Assembly: GCF_019469185.1 (NCBI RefSeq) | Contig: NZ_CP048264.1 | Coordinates: 1,674,001-1,738,000 of the forward strand | Reading direction: 5' to 3' | Origin: Gilliamella sp. ESL0441 | GTDB lineage: Bacteria > Pseudomonadota > Gammaproteobacteria > Enterobacterales > Orbaceae | DNA length: 64,000 nt | The notes under the pieces: generated by a model | The model's input: the letters and a program-made list of their open reading frames with translations, nothing else | Databases searched by the model: none | Told to the model about the DNA's origin: nothing | Position numbers and translations under genes: made by a program | In this document: one piece after another, positions 10,950 to 23,824 of the stretch | Layout of the letters: each line of letters begins with the position of its first letter | Position numbering within the stretch: position 1 is the first letter of the stretch

Positions 10950-10984
10950 AACTTTCTCCATGGATAATTTAATTATTAAAAAAC

Positions 10985-11935
10985 TTATTTATTGGTTCGT
11001 TTATCTATTAATACTGCCAATAAAATAACCACACCTTTTACTATCATTTGATAATAGGAATCGACATTTAACATATTTAATCCATTATTTAAGAAACCCA
11101 AAATTAATGCGCCAATCAATGTACCAATGATTTTTCCTCGACCACCTGACATGCTTGTACCACCTAAAACAACGGCGGCGATTGCGTCCATTTCATAACC
11201 TGTACCTGCGTTTGGTTGGGCAGATGATAATCTTGCAACCTCTATCGTACTGGCAAGTGCACAAAGTAAACCACTCATTGCATAGACTATAATTTTGACT
11301 TTATCAACATTGATACCTGATAATCGTGTTGCCGCCTCGTTGCCACCTAAAGCGTAGATATAACGTCCTAAACGGGTATATTTTAGTAAGTACCACACAG
11401 ATGCAAACACAATTATCATTATCCAAATAGGAACTGGCATTCCCAAAACTCGTCCACTTGCAAACCATTCAAAGCATTCAGAGTTATCATTGCTTCCTGT
11501 AGAAATTGGACTTCCTTTGGTATATACATTAGTCACACCACGTAAAATAAGCATCATGACTAAAGTAGCGATAAAAGCTTGTAATTGACCTTTGGCGATA
11601 ATAAAACCCGAAAAAGCACCAAATAATGCACCTAAAGCCAAAGACACTGCTATAGCGATAAAAGGAGATATATCCATACCAATTATCGACGCTGTGATTG
11701 CACCAGCTAAAGCAAAAATGGAACCCACTGCTAGATCGATACCAGAAGTTAAAATAACTAATGTCATCCCAACTGCAATAATCGCATTAACCGACGTTTG
11801 CTGTAAAATATTGAAAAAATTGGTTAAGGTAAAAAAATTATCACTTAAACATGAAACTATGATGATTAAAACAAGTAAAGTAATCAGTGACTTTTGCTCA
11901 ACGAGTATATTTTTGAGTGTTTTATTTTGCAGCAT
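10985..11935 (-). CDS. rbsC: Ribose ABC transporter permease
   Basis: RbsC is the inner-membrane channel for ribose. The 316 residues are mostly hydrophobic helices, with the family core [20 protein letters not shown] and the cytoplasmic-loop signature [12 protein letters not shown] near residue 195, which contacts RbsA. The ATG at 11935 overlaps the rbsA stop (TGATG). A TTG lies 3 bases upstream but the ATG with GGAGAG is better. Confidence 0.95.
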   Translation of the reverse strand: MLQNKTLKNILVEQKSLITLLVLIIIVSCLSDNFFTLTNFFNILQQTSVNAIIAVGMTLVILTSGIDLAVGSIFALAGAITASIIGMDISPFIAIAVSLALGALFGAFSGFIIAKGQLQAFIATLVMMLILRGVTNVYTKGSPISTGSNDNSECFEWFASGRVLGMPVPIWIMIIVFASVWYLLKYTRLGRYIYALGGNEAATRLSGINVDKVKIIVYAMSGLLCALASTIEVARLSSAQPNAGTGYEMDAIAAVVLGGTSMSGGRGKIIGTLIGALILGFLNNGLNMLNVDSYYQMIVKGVVILLAVLIDKRTNK

Positions 11936-13437
11936 CAACTCTCTCCTGTATTTTTTCCAACGGCAGCAGCCATAAGTTTTTCTTGTGTTGCTTCACAAAT
12001 AGAAAAGTCACCTGTTACTTTTCCTTCGTAGATAACTAAAATACGGTCACTCATTCCAAGGACTTCTGGCATATCAGATGAAACAAGAATGACACTTAAA
12101 CCCTGTTGTTTAAATTGATTAATTAATTGATAAATCTCTTTTTTAGCACCAACATCTACACCTCGAGTTGGCTCATCCAAAATTAATATACTAGGGCGAG
12201 TCATTAAACCTTTGGCAATAGCAACTTTCTGCTGATTACCACCGGATAAAAAGTTAATGATCTGTTTTGTAGAAGGGGTTTTGATATTAAACAATTTAAT
12301 GAAATTACTTACGGCCTGCTGTTCATCTTTTAAACTTAATTTCTTGAATGGAGTAATAAAATGATTAAGGGCATTTAGGGACATATTATCTTTAACAGAC
12401 ATACCCAATATTAAGCCATCTTTTTTACGATCCTCAGAGATATAAACAATACCGTGAGTTAATCCATCTTTTGGAGAACACGTTTTAATAGGTTTACCAT
12501 TCAACACGATACTTCCCGATTTTGCAGGATTAGCACCATATATCATTTTCATTAACTCTGTTCTACCTGCCCCCATCAAACCAGAAATACCAAGTATTTC
12601 GCCTTCATGGAGACAAAAACTTACATCATTGACGCCAAAGCCGGTTAAATGTTTAACCTCTAGCGTGACCTTTCCTCGCTTCCTATCAATACGAGGATAT
12701 TGCTCTTCAAGCTTTCGACCAACCATCATTTCTATAAGGATATCTTCATTTAATTGATCAATGGATTTTTCGCCAACAAATTGACCGTCTCGTAATACCG
12801 TTACTTGATCACAAATTTCAAAGATTTCTTTTAAACGATGTGAAATATAAACTACACCGCAATTTTGTTTTTTAAGTTTTCGGATAACTTCAAATAATGA
12901 CGCGGTCTCAGTATCTGTAAGCGCATCGGTTGGTTCATCCATAATAATTACTTTGGAATTAAAGCTAAGCACTTTGGCTATTTCAACCATTTGTTGCTCG
13001 CCTATGGATAAATCACTTACTAAACGTCGACTATCGTAATTTAGATGAAGTTCTGCCAGTAATTTATCTGCTTCTTGATATGTCTTCTTCCAATCAATAC
13101 AACCCAATTTATTTGTAAATTCACGGCCTAAAAATATATTTTCGGCAATGTTGAGTTCAGGTATCAAGTTTAATTCCTGATGAATAATACCAATTCCCGC
13201 TTCTTGAGAAGATTTAGGACCTTTAAAGTTAACTTTATTACCTAAATAAACAATTTCCCCTTCATCTTTTTGATAAATTCCGGTAATGATTTTCATTAAC
13301 GTCGATTTACCTGCACCATTTTCACCGATAAGAGCCATAACCTGCCCTGCCCGAACCGATAAATCAGCACCAGCTAATGCTTTTACGCCGGGAAAAGATT
13401 TGTGAATATTGGTCAGCTGTAATAGATTTTCGTTCAT
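11935..13437 (-). CDS. rbsA: Ribose ABC transporter, duplicated ATPase
   Basis: RbsA powers ribose import. The 500 residues hold two ABC cassettes. The first has Walker [11 protein letters not shown], signature [13 protein letters not shown] and Walker B VIIMDEP. The second has a degenerate Walker A ([10 protein letters not shown]), signature [15 protein letters not shown] and [16 protein letters not shown]. This is the sugar-class (MglA/RbsA) arrangement. It is translationally coupled to rbsC and follows rbsD by 32 bases. Confidence 0.96.
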   Translation of the reverse strand: MNENLLQLTNIHKSFPGVKALAGADLSVRAGQVMALIGENGAGKSTLMKIITGIYQKDEGEIVYLGNKVNFKGPKSSQEAGIGIIHQELNLIPELNIAENIFLGREFTNKLGCIDWKKTYQEADKLLAELHLNYDSRRLVSDLSIGEQQMVEIAKVLSFNSKVIIMDEPTDALTDTETASLFEVIRKLKKQNCGVVYISHRLKEIFEICDQVTVLRDGQFVGEKSIDQLNEDILIEMMVGRKLEEQYPRIDRKRGKVTLEVKHLTGFGVNDVSFCLHEGEILGISGLMGAGRTELMKMIYGANPAKSGSIVLNGKPIKTCSPKDGLTHGIVYISEDRKKDGLILGMSVKDNMSLNALNHFITPFKKLSLKDEQQAVSNFIKLFNIKTPSTKQIINFLSGGNQQKVAIAKGLMTRPSILILDEPTRGVDVGAKKEIYQLINQFKQQGLSVILVSSDMPEVLGMSDRILVIYEGKVTGDFSICEATQEKLMAAAVGKNTGES

Positions 13438-13469
13438 AAATCTCTCATTACGTTGTTGGATTAACAGGA

Positions 13470-13889
13470 TTAGAAAATTACGCCCGACTGCAAAATGATG
13501 TTAGCAAATGGTGAGCATTCACCCGTTCTGATAACCGCTTTACAGTGATGAGTCTGAACTTTTAACATTTCATGTGTAATGTAGGCCGTCTCAATCGTAT
13601 TTTTCTGAAGTTGCTCAAACTTTTCAATCTGTTTTAACACTTGTCTGTGCAAATCAGGATTTCGATAAATAATTTCTTCAGCAAGTATCACTTTTTCAAT
13701 CTGCATATCTTTAGACAACGATTCAAAAACTTGCATGAATGATGGTATTCCATAAGTTAATGCCAAATCGATTCGTTGAATATTATTTGGAATGGGTAAA
13801 CCCGCATCACCTATTGCGATTTGATCGGAATGCCCCATTTTTGACAAAATCTGAAGTATCTCAGAATTAAGCAATTGACCTTTGTACAT
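13470..13889 (-). CDS. rbsD: D-ribose pyranase
   Basis: RbsD interconverts the pyranose and furanose forms of ribose so that RbsK can use it. The 139-residue length equals E. coli RbsD. Landmarks include [19 protein letters not shown], with the catalytic histidine just before (KMGHSDQ, residue 20), and the C-terminal [14 protein letters not shown]. It is the first gene of rbsDACBKR and carries the operator and CRP-like site upstream. Confidence 0.95.
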   Translation of the reverse strand: MYKGQLLNSEILQILSKMGHSDQIAIGDAGLPIPNNIQRIDLALTYGIPSFMQVFESLSKDMQIEKVILAEEIIYRNPDLHRQVLKQIEKFEQLQKNTIETAYITHEMLKVQTHHCKAVIRTGECSPFANIILQSGVIF

Positions 13890-13924
13890 AGTAGAATCCT
13901 TGAATAGTTACCTAGTAATGGTTA

Positions 13925-13938
13925 TCGAAACGTTTCGA
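13925..13938. promoter_or_regulatory. Palindromic LacI-family operator, probably for RbsR
   Basis: TCGAAACGTTTCGA is a perfect 14-bp palindrome with the central CG pair typical of LacI/GalR-family operators. It lies 36 bases upstream of the rbsD start. RbsR is encoded at the other end of the operon. Binding is inferred. Confidence 0.75.
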
Positions 13939-13990
13939 CTGGCCATCATCTATTGAATAAATTTTTATAGCAACAAATAAAATCTAAAGT

Positions 13991-14006
13991 TGTGATCTTG
14001 ATCAAA
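13991..14006 (-). promoter_or_regulatory. Putative CRP-cAMP binding site upstream of rbsD
   Basis: TGTGA-N6-TCAAA (13991-14006) closely fits the CRP half-site pair TGTGA-N6-TCACA. It lies about 60 bases beyond the operator and about 100 bases upstream of the rbsD start, a usual place for catabolite activation of ribose uptake. The rest of the 13890-14212 gap is AT-rich and must also hold the yebC promoter. Confidence 0.6.
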
Positions 14007-14212
14007 GTTAATTAATTAATCTATTTTGGTACAAAATAACATCAAAACAGAAGCGTGACCAAAAAATTGAATTAAATGAAATATAAACCTTTATATTCAA
14101 TTTTTGGTTTTAGATAATCATAAATAAAAATGAATAGTACATAGATAATGAACTTTCACTAAAAGTTTGTTAAAATGTGGCGATTTTTAAATTATCTAAC
14201 CTGGAGAATTCT

Positions 14213-14956
14213 ATGGCAGGTCATAGTAAATGGGCCAATACCAAACATCGTAAAGCGGCACAAGATGCTAAACGCGGTAAAATTTTTACTAAAATTATTC
14301 GAGAGCTTGTAACAGCAGCCAAACTAGGTGGTGGCGATCCAGCGTCAAATCCTCGTTTACGTGCTGCAATGGATAAAGCACTATCAAATAATATGACTCG
14401 TGATACCATGAATCGTGCTATTGCGCGTGGTGTCGGTGGTGAAGATGATAGTGATATGGAAACAATCATTTACGAAGGCTATGGCCCTGCTGGCACTGCC
14501 GTTATGGTTGAATGTTTAAGTGACAATCGTAATCGTACGGTTTCAGAAGTTCGTCATGCTTTCACCAAAACTGGTGGTAATTTAGGTACCGATGGTTCAG
14601 TATCTTACTTGTTTACCAAAAAAGGCGTTATTTCTTATCCTACAGGTACAGATGAAGACAAAGTAATGGATGCAGCTTTAGAAGCTGGAGCTGATGATGT
14701 TGTCACTTATGATGATGGTGCAATTGATGTCTTTACCACACCAGAATCATTTGGTGAAGTAAAAGATGCACTTGATGCAGCAGGTCTAGTTGCTGAATCG
14801 GCTGAAGTATCAATGATTCCTGCGACCAAAGTGGATCTTGATATTGATTCTGCACCAAAATTATTACGTTTGATCGACATGCTTGAAGATTGTGATGATG
14901 TTCAAGAAGTTTACCATAACGGTGAAGTTTCGGACGAAGTCGCTGCTGCACTTTAA
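14213..14956 (+). CDS. yebC: YebC/PmpR family translation/regulatory factor
   Basis: A 247-residue protein starting [18 protein letters not shown], the unmistakable YebC opening. An upstream in-frame ATG at 14177 is rejected since GGAG sits 8 bases before 14213. The family has been described as a transcription regulator and more recently as an aid to ribosomes on proline-rich stretches. Its stop overlaps the ruvC start by one base (TAATG), so the two are coupled. Confidence 0.95.
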   Translation: MAGHSKWANTKHRKAAQDAKRGKIFTKIIRELVTAAKLGGGDPASNPRLRAAMDKALSNNMTRDTMNRAIARGVGGEDDSDMETIIYEGYGPAGTAVMVECLSDNRNRTVSEVRHAFTKTGGNLGTDGSVSYLFTKKGVISYPTGTDEDKVMDAALEAGADDVVTYDDGAIDVFTTPESFGEVKDALDAAGLVAESAEVSMIPATKVDLDIDSAPKLLRLIDMLEDCDDVQEVYHNGEVSDEVAAAL

Positions 14957-15444
14957 TGTCTATCATTCTTGGCATAGATCCTGGTTCTCGTTTGACGGGT
15001 TACGGTGTAATTCGTCAAACAGGACGACAATTAACCTATCTTGGTAGTGGTTGTATTCGTACAGCCGTCGATGATTTACCAACTCGATTAAAACGCATTT
15101 ATGCAGGTGTGAGCGAAATCATCTTACAATTCCAACCCAATATGTTCGCTATCGAACAAGTCTTTATGGCTCGCAATGCTGATTCCGCATTAAAGTTAGG
15201 TCAAGCCAGAGGCTCAGCTATTGTTGCAGCAGTTAATAATGATTTACCTGTTTTTGAATATGCGGCTCGTTTAGTAAAACAAAGTGTAGTAGGTACTGGG
15301 GCTGCCGATAAAAAACAAGTTCAGCATATGGTAAAACTCTTGTTAAAATTACCCGCTAGTCCACAAGCTGATGCTGCTGATGCATTAGCTATCGCTATTA
15401 CTCATGCCCATATGAGTCGACATTTAGTCAAATCTGTAAAATAA
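14956..15444 (+). CDS. ruvC: Crossover junction endodeoxyribonuclease RuvC
   Basis: RuvC resolves Holliday junctions. All four acidic active-site positions are present: GIDPG near residue 8, the glutamate in AIEQVFM near 67, and two aspartates in ADAADALA near 139-142. At 162 residues it lacks about ten residues of the basic tail of the E. coli protein. ruvA and ruvB, usually downstream, are absent here; a terminator and the convergent acrB follow. Confidence 0.95.
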   Translation: MSIILGIDPGSRLTGYGVIRQTGRQLTYLGSGCIRTAVDDLPTRLKRIYAGVSEIILQFQPNMFAIEQVFMARNADSALKLGQARGSAIVAAVNNDLPVFEYAARLVKQSVVGTGAADKKQVQHMVKLLLKLPASPQADAADALAIAITHAHMSRHLVKSVK

Positions 15445-15621
15445 ATTTAATTATCCTACATTGCCCTTGCAAAATAGTGCGATCAGCTAACCTAAATAAT
15501 AACGAATACGCCTTAACATCAATAGTAAAGCGATAATACTATTTATTCATTGGATTAATTTTTACACCTAAATGTTTAAAATCAGATGACATTTTCATGA
15601 GTATAAGATTAAAAATTCAAT

Positions 15622-15650
15622 AAAAAAGCACGATAAAATCGTGCTTTTTT
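15622..15650. terminator. Bidirectional terminator between ruvC and acrB
   Basis: AAAAAAGCACGAT and ATCGTGCTTTTTT form a 13-bp stem around a three-base loop, with T runs on both strands. It fits the convergent ruvC and acrB transcripts. Confidence 0.88.
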
Positions 15651-15739
15651 ATTGGTCACCTTATTAATAAGATTTCGACTTTACTATTTAATGCACATCC
15701 TAGCTAGCGCTAAGATATGCATTTCAATCTGTCAACTTA

Positions 15740-18700
15740 CTACTTTTGATCAGTGTTGTGCGAAAAATTACTTGGTAAAACAACCTTATTTTTATGTTTA
15801 GTAAACATTTTGGTAATAAATAAGAAGAATAATGGTACATAAAATATCGCTAAGAATGTCGCTGTTAACATACCACCAATTACCCCTGTACCTACCGCGT
15901 TTTGGCTTGCTGAACCTGCACCGCTATTTAACGCTAAAGGTAATACCCCTAAAATAAAGGCAAACGATGTCATTAAAATTGGGCGTAAACGTAATCGACA
16001 AGCTTCAAGTGTTGCATCAATCAGCGATTTACCTTCTTTTTCTAAAGCATCTTTCGCAAATTCAACAATCAAGATAGCATTTTTCGCTGACAGCCCCATT
16101 GTGGTTAATAGACCGACAATAAAGTAAATATCATTATCAAGTCCTCTAAACATTGTTGCAATCACCGTTCCTAAAATACCAAGTGGAATTACGAATAATA
16201 TTGAAATTGGTACACTCCAACTTTCATACAATGCAGCTAATGCCAAGAACACGACAATAATAGAGATTATATAAAGTGTCGTCGTTTGTGATCCTGTTTG
16301 ACGTTCTTGATAAGAAATATCTGTCCAGTCAAATGTAAAGCCTTTTGGTAAGTCTTTTGATAGCTGTTCCATAATTGCCATAGCTTGACCAGAACTTAAG
16401 CCCGGCGCAGCAGATCCACTAATTCCCATTGCAGCAACTCCATCATAACGAACAAGCGATGGTGAACCATAACTTTTCGAAGTGGTTGCAAATGCATCAT
16501 AAGGAACCATTTGACCTTTTTGATTTTTTACATGCCAATAACTAAAATCATCAGGCAACATTCGATAAGCCGCTTCAGATTGAAGATACACTTTTTTGAC
16601 TCGGTTATTATAGACAAAGTCATCGATATAAGCAGAACCTAATGCAGTAGATAACACTGTATTAACGCTACTGACTGAAACACCAAGCGCTTGAGCTGTT
16701 TCGAAATCCACATTAATTTTATACTGAGGAACATCTAACATACTGCCCGGACGCACTTGTTGAAGTTCAGGTCTTTTCGATGCTTGTCCTAAGATTTGAT
16801 AAAAAGCCCCCATTAAAGCTTCATGCCCTTGTCCTGAGGTGTCTTTTAGCATATAGGAGAAACCATTAGCCATCCCTAAAGACGGAACCGCCGGTAGGTT
16901 AGCTATAATTACACGACCTTCAGTAATAGTAGATGCAAAGCCCCAACCACTGCCAACTAAAGCATCCACTTTTTGATCAGGGCGTTTACGCTCATCCCAA
17001 TCTTTTAAGCGAACAAATCCAAGCCCCATATTTTGTCCACGACCGACCATACTAAACCCTGCAACAGTAAAGACTTCTTTAACAGAATCAGCTTTCTTTT
17101 CCATATAAAACTGAGTTGTTTTATTCAATACTGACATGGTTTGTTCTAAGGTTGATCCGGGTGGTAATTCGACCATGACAATTAATACACCCTGATCTTC
17201 ATTAGGTAAAAACCCAGTTGGTAAGCGGTTAAATCCAAATATTAATCCAACAATGATAACGACATAACAAACAAAGGCAATTAAAGGATAACGTATTACT
17301 TTAATTACGCCTTTCTCATAAGTATGGAGTCCTTTGTTATAAAATTTATTAAACGCGCCAAAGAATAGTTTGGTTCCTTTATCACACCAGCTAAATGGTG
17401 GAATCGAGATTAATTTTTCCCCAAACGTCGATTTTTTGTTTTTACTTTTTGATGGTGCTTTTAAAATCTGAGCACAAAGAGCAGGCGTTAAAACGATTGC
17501 CATAATCACAGACAATGACATCGAGGTAACAATGGTAATTGAGAATTGACGATAAATTCCCCCTGCTGCACCACCATAAAATGCCATAGGTACAAACACA
17601 GCAGATAATACAACGGCAATACCAATTAAAGCAGAAGTTATCTGTTCCATTGATTTAACCGTTGCATCATACGGGGACAATCCTTCATCATGCATGATAC
17701 GCTCAACGTTTTCGATAACGACGATAGCATCATCCACCAGTAACCCGATTGCTAACACCATCGCAAACATCGATAACGTATTTATGGTAAATCCACAAAT
17801 ATATAAGATTGCAAACGTTCCTAACAATACAACCGGAACGGTAATGGTTGGTATAAGAGTTGAACGAAGATTTTGCAAAAATATATACATGACGATAACA
17901 ACTAATACTATTGCTTCAATCAGAGTATGCACAACATTACTGATAGATAATTTAACAAATGGAGTTGTATCGTATGGATAAGCAAATTTAATATCTTCCG
18001 GGAAGATTGCCGATAACTCTTCGATTTTTTTATCGACTAATTCAGAGGTATCTAATTGGTTTGCGCCTGTCGCCAAATAAATGGCTAAACCAGCCGATGG
18101 TTTACCGTCATAGCGAGAGATAAAATTATAATCGGATGCACCAATTTCAACGTTGGCAACATCTTTCAATAAAATATTAGAACCGTCGGTATTAACCCGA
18201 ACTAAAATATTTTGAAATTGTTCTGGTGTTTTTAAACGAGATTGAGCCGTTATCGTTGCATTAAGTTCCTGACCTTCAGTTGAAGGTAATGCACCTAATT
18301 GACCCGCTGTTACCTGAGCATTTTGTGCTTGAATTGCCGCAATAATCTCTTCAATTGACATATTGAAATAACTGAGTTTATTGGGATCAAGCCAAATACG
18401 CATTGCGTATTCTGAACCAAATAAAGTCGTATCCCCAACACCTTGAACACGACGAATCGGATCTTGTACAGTCGAATAAATAAAGTCAGCGATATCTGCC
18501 TGCGTCTTTTGAGGGTTCGTTGAGTAAAAACCAATAACTTTTAGGAAGTTAGTGTTATTTTTAGCAACTGAAACACCATTTTTTTGAACACTTTCAGGTA
18601 AACGAGACTTAATACTTTCAACTTTATTTAACACCTGCACTTGCGCAAAATCAGGATTCGTTCCCGGCGCAAAAGTCAACGTAGTTTGAACAACACCTTG

Positions 18701-18952
18701 CGCACTACTGGTTGATTTCATATAGATTAAATTATCTATCCCAGTCAGATTTTGTTCGATTAACTGTGTAACGGTGTTTTCAATTGTTTGAGCATCTGCA
18801 CCGGGATAAGCTGCTGAAACAGTAACAGCAGGAGGAGCAATATCGGGGTATTGTTCAACTGCTAGCAGTTTTATACATAGCGCTCCACCTAGCATCATCA
18901 TGATAGCTATTACCCATGCAAAAACAGGTCTATCAATAAAAAACTTAGCCAT
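15740..18952 (-). CDS. acrB: RND multidrug efflux pump, AcrB type
   Basis: AcrB is the inner-membrane proton antiporter of a tripartite multidrug pump. The 1070 residues show the RND layout: N-terminal helix, two large periplasmic loops, and twelve helices. Proton-relay residues are visible: two aspartates in LAIGLLVDDAIVVIEN (helix 4) and the lysine in GLSAKNAILIVEF (helix 10). The N-terminus MAKFFIDRPVFAWVIAI is that of the HAE-1 family. It is 19 bases downstream of the acrA partner. No outer-membrane tolC gene is in the window. Confidence 0.94.
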   Translation of the reverse strand: MAKFFIDRPVFAWVIAIMMMLGGALCIKLLAVEQYPDIAPPAVTVSAAYPGADAQTIENTVTQLIEQNLTGIDNLIYMKSTSSAQGVVQTTLTFAPGTNPDFAQVQVLNKVESIKSRLPESVQKNGVSVAKNNTNFLKVIGFYSTNPQKTQADIADFIYSTVQDPIRRVQGVGDTTLFGSEYAMRIWLDPNKLSYFNMSIEEIIAAIQAQNAQVTAGQLGALPSTEGQELNATITAQSRLKTPEQFQNILVRVNTDGSNILLKDVANVEIGASDYNFISRYDGKPSAGLAIYLATGANQLDTSELVDKKIEELSAIFPEDIKFAYPYDTTPFVKLSISNVVHTLIEAIVLVVIVMYIFLQNLRSTLIPTITVPVVLLGTFAILYICGFTINTLSMFAMVLAIGLLVDDAIVVIENVERIMHDEGLSPYDATVKSMEQITSALIGIAVVLSAVFVPMAFYGGAAGGIYRQFSITIVTSMSLSVIMAIVLTPALCAQILKAPSKSKNKKSTFGEKLISIPPFSWCDKGTKLFFGAFNKFYNKGLHTYEKGVIKVIRYPLIAFVCYVVIIVGLIFGFNRLPTGFLPNEDQGVLIVMVELPPGSTLEQTMSVLNKTTQFYMEKKADSVKEVFTVAGFSMVGRGQNMGLGFVRLKDWDERKRPDQKVDALVGSGWGFASTITEGRVIIANLPAVPSLGMANGFSYMLKDTSGQGHEALMGAFYQILGQASKRPELQQVRPGSMLDVPQYKINVDFETAQALGVSVSSVNTVLSTALGSAYIDDFVYNNRVKKVYLQSEAAYRMLPDDFSYWHVKNQKGQMVPYDAFATTSKSYGSPSLVRYDGVAAMGISGSAAPGLSSGQAMAIMEQLSKDLPKGFTFDWTDISYQERQTGSQTTTLYIISIIVVFLALAALYESWSVPISILFVIPLGILGTVIATMFRGLDNDIYFIVGLLTTMGLSAKNAILIVEFAKDALEKEGKSLIDATLEACRLRLRPILMTSFAFILGVLPLALNSGAGSASQNAVGTGVIGGMLTATFLAIFYVPLFFLFITKMFTKHKNKVVLPSNFSHNTDQK

Positions 18953-18971
18953 AATTAAATCTACCCCTGTT

Positions 18972-20168
18972 TTATTTCACGCTGTTTTTGATGATATTAT
19001 CTAACTGTTCTTGAGTAAGAGTAGCTGGCTCACCAACAATTTGGCCTTTCATTGGTTTACCCATCTCAACTGCCGTTAAATTAAGTAAACCTGTCGTGAT
19101 AACTTGTTCACCAATATCAATACCTTTCGTCACCACCCAATAACCATTAATACCGGTATAAACTTGAATATCTTGGCGATATTCAATGGTATTATCAGGT
19201 TTAAGGATTTTCGCTGTATATTGGCCTTTGCCATTACTCGTAATACCTTGTTGAGGAACAAGTTTTGCGTTTTTAATATAGCCTAACGTCAATTGAGGCT
19301 TGACGAACATACCTGGCAAAATTTTACCTTCTGGATTTGGAAATTCAGATCTAAGGGTAACGGTACCTGTCGTTTCATTCACCGTCATATCAGAAAACTT
19401 GATACTTCCCGCTACGTCATATTTTGAACCGTCATTAAAATAAAGTTCAACATTATTACCTTTCGCGGGTTCATAAATCACGTTTTGATCTTGATTATAT
19501 TTATTGTAACGCGTTGCCGCTTCAGTCATATCAATATAGATAGGATCTAGTTTTTGAACTAATGCTAATGCCGTTGCTTGACCTGCTGAAACTAATGCAC
19601 CCTCAGTGACACTAGACTTACCGATATAGCCATCAATAGGCGAATACACTTTAGTATAATCTAAATTAACTTTAGCGGTATGTTCAGCTGCTTGAGCAAC
19701 AAGTACACTGGCTTCTGCCTGCTGAGCATCTGCCGCTGCTTTATCATAATCTTGCTGACTAATTGATTTGGTTTTTAATAAGCCTGCATAACGTTTTAAT
19801 GTCAGTTGAGCAATACTTGCATTAGCTTTAGCACTTGCAACACTTGCAACAGCACTATCATAATTGGCTTGATAAATAGCAGGATCGATTTGATAAAGTG
19901 ATTGCCCTGCTTTTACATTTGAACTTTCTTCAAATTCTCGTTTTAAAACGATGCCACTTACTTGAGGTCTAATTTCAGCAATTTGCGAAGCGACAACTCG
20001 ACCAGGTAAACCAATCTTTAAAGTGTAATTCAATGGCTCAACTTTAAACACCGTAACTTTTGGTATCTGATTATTACCGCCTTGTGATTTGTTATCATCG
20101 CAGCTTGACAGTAAAAATAAGCTGGTGAGTGCTACCGGAATAGTGAGTAATAGCTTGTTAAATCTCAT
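18972..20168 (-). CDS. acrA: RND efflux periplasmic adaptor, AcrA type lipoprotein
   Basis: The 398-residue protein has a lipoprotein signal peptide with lipobox LLSSC (acylated Cys near residue 23), then lipoyl, alpha-hairpin, beta-barrel and membrane-proximal domains of membrane fusion proteins. The family segment VEPLNYTLKIGLPGRVVA leads into IRPQVSGIV. It bridges AcrB and a TolC-type channel. No acrR lies divergently; the region upstream instead contains a palindrome and then zipA. Confidence 0.94.
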   Translation of the reverse strand: MRFNKLLLTIPVALTSLFLLSSCDDNKSQGGNNQIPKVTVFKVEPLNYTLKIGLPGRVVASQIAEIRPQVSGIVLKREFEESSNVKAGQSLYQIDPAIYQANYDSAVASVASAKANASIAQLTLKRYAGLLKTKSISQQDYDKAAADAQQAEASVLVAQAAEHTAKVNLDYTKVYSPIDGYIGKSSVTEGALVSAGQATALALVQKLDPIYIDMTEAATRYNKYNQDQNVIYEPAKGNNVELYFNDGSKYDVAGSIKFSDMTVNETTGTVTLRSEFPNPEGKILPGMFVKPQLTLGYIKNAKLVPQQGITSNGKGQYTAKILKPDNTIEYRQDIQVYTGINGYWVVTKGIDIGEQVITTGLLNLTAVEMGKPMKGQIVGEPATLTQEQLDNIIKNSVK

Positions 20169-20240
20169 ATAAAAATGACCTCAATAAACTTAATCGTTAT
20201 TTGAATAATTATAAAAATTATTTGAAAGTAACCGACGATT

Positions 20241-20266
20241 TTACAAAACTTATGCATAAATTGTAA
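20241..20266. promoter_or_regulatory. Near-palindrome upstream of acrA, candidate TetR-type operator
   Basis: TTACAA (20241-20246) and TTGTAA (20261-20266) flank the perfect palindrome TTATGCATAA (20250-20259). The element begins about 75 bases upstream of the acrA start. AcrR in E. coli binds a similar 24-bp palindrome next to acrA; a trans-acting regulator would be needed since no acrR is adjacent. The rest of 20169-20560 shows no convincing gene. Confidence 0.4.
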
Positions 20267-20560
20267 GTATCTTTACAGGTAATAGCACAGAGTTCTAAAA
20301 ACGAGATTACCAGTTGCACTAAAAAAATTTAAATCGATAATTATGATTATTCGCAGAAATAAAGTAATATATGTATATTGATTTATAGAGGGAAAGTATT
20401 TTGAACTGAAAACGACATTTCAAACTACTTGGGACTAATAAATATTTTTTAATTTGCAATGGAAAAATATTTATTTTACATTGTGGTACTCCGTAATCAT
20501 ATTCATTCATTTTTTTGAATGATTTGAGTCTTTATTTAATTTAATTTTGAGATGGTTATT

Positions 20561-21496
20561 ATGGATAATTTACGTATTGTTCTGATTGTTATTGCATCCT
20601 TGGTCATAATTGCATTATTGATCCATGGATTATGGATAAATAAAAAGGAACGTTCTTCTCTTTTTAATTCAGAGAAGAAAAGGAAAATTACCTCAATTGA
20701 TGAACAATCTAACGATGTTTATACAGATAACATCGAAGAAGATGTCATATTGATTAAGACTAAAGACAAAAAAACAGATATTCCAGAAATTGATAATATT
20801 GACCTGATTGAAAAAGAACACATTCCTCAACAAGAAGATCTATTTAGTAATCAGATTGTTGAAAACTTGCAACTCGATATTACTCCTGAACCAACTATAA
20901 CTGTTCATCAAGACTCTTTAGAAGAAACATCTTCAGATAGCACATCTGAAATAATCAACGATAAAGTAACGGCGAGTGATAGTAAAAATACTCAATTAGA
21001 ACAGGAAACTGATTTTGAGGCGACGATATCAGATCAAACCAGTGAACTGCCAAAATCAAATCAAGATAACGAAGAAGATAAAACTGAAATTATTGTTTTA
21101 AACGTAACCGGAATAAATGGTAAATTGTTACAAGGCGATGTGTTATTGGCCAGTATCATGCAATCTGGATTTCAATTTGGCGATATGAGAATTTTTCATC
21201 GCCATGTCGATCCTGCGGGTAACGGCCCTGTTTTATTTAGTTTAGCCAATATGGTTAATCCAGGGTATTTAGATCCTGAAACAATGCATGAATTTTCGAC
21301 ACCAGGAATATCAATATTCATGGTTGCCCCAACTAAAGGCAACAACCAACAGAATTTCAAATTAATGTTACAAACTGCTCAGCGTATAGCTGATGACGTA
21401 AATGGTGTAGTCTTAGATGATTCTCAACACATGCTTACACCTCAAAAAATCGACACTTACAAAGAACGAATTAAGAAAGCTTGTAACGAAATATAA
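20561..21496 (+). CDS. zipA: Cell division protein ZipA
   Basis: ZipA anchors FtsZ to the inner membrane. The 311 residues comprise an N-terminal transmembrane helix ([20 protein letters not shown]), a short basic stretch KKERSSLF, a long acidic Ser/Thr/Glu/Asp-rich linker (about 30-175), and a C-terminal FtsZ-binding domain beginning near [16 protein letters not shown]. Family starts align with 20561 (MDNLRIVL), so the ATG three codons upstream is not used here. It precedes ligA as in E. coli. Confidence 0.92.
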   Translation: MDNLRIVLIVIASLVIIALLIHGLWINKKERSSLFNSEKKRKITSIDEQSNDVYTDNIEEDVILIKTKDKKTDIPEIDNIDLIEKEHIPQQEDLFSNQIVENLQLDITPEPTITVHQDSLEETSSDSTSEIINDKVTASDSKNTQLEQETDFEATISDQTSELPKSNQDNEEDKTEIIVLNVTGINGKLLQGDVLLASIMQSGFQFGDMRIFHRHVDPAGNGPVLFSLANMVNPGYLDPETMHEFSTPGISIFMVAPTKGNNQQNFKLMLQTAQRIADDVNGVVLDDSQHMLTPQKIDTYKERIKKACNEI

Positions 21497-21524
21497 TCCA
21501 TTACTATTTCAATAAGTAAACTCT

Positions 21525-21552
21525 CTTTCCACCAATAATAATTGGTGGAAAG
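21525..21552. repeat. Perfect inverted repeat between zipA and ligA
   Basis: CTTTCCACCAAT and ATTGGTGGAAAG form a 12-bp perfect stem with a four-base loop. No T run follows on either side, so it is not a classic intrinsic terminator. A second, weaker one (CTAATTA / TAATTAG) lies at 21562-21582. They separate zipA from ligA. Confidence 0.6.
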
Positions 21553-21628
21553 TACGAGTCACTAATTAAAATTGTTAATTAGCACCAAAATTTTCAAAAA
21601 AAAGTAAATCAATTAATATCATTCTTGA

Positions 21629-23761
<2,133 letters not shown>

Positions 23762-23777
23762 GATTGTTTGGACTTGT

Positions 23778-23800
23778 CCAGTTATAGATAATATAACTGG
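23778..23800. repeat. Perfect inverted repeat between ligA and luxS
   Basis: CCAGTTATA and TATAACTGG form a 9-bp stem with a five-base loop in the 63-base ligA-luxS gap, 24 bases before the luxS start. It could be an operator or a translational hairpin; no T run follows. Confidence 0.5.
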
Positions 23801-23824
23801 CAACTCAACACCAAGGAGAAATTT

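Noticed and set aside
20319..20510. 63-codon minus-strand frame between acrA and zipA
   Set aside because: No ribosome site, biased composition and no family; the region is better read as promoter DNA.
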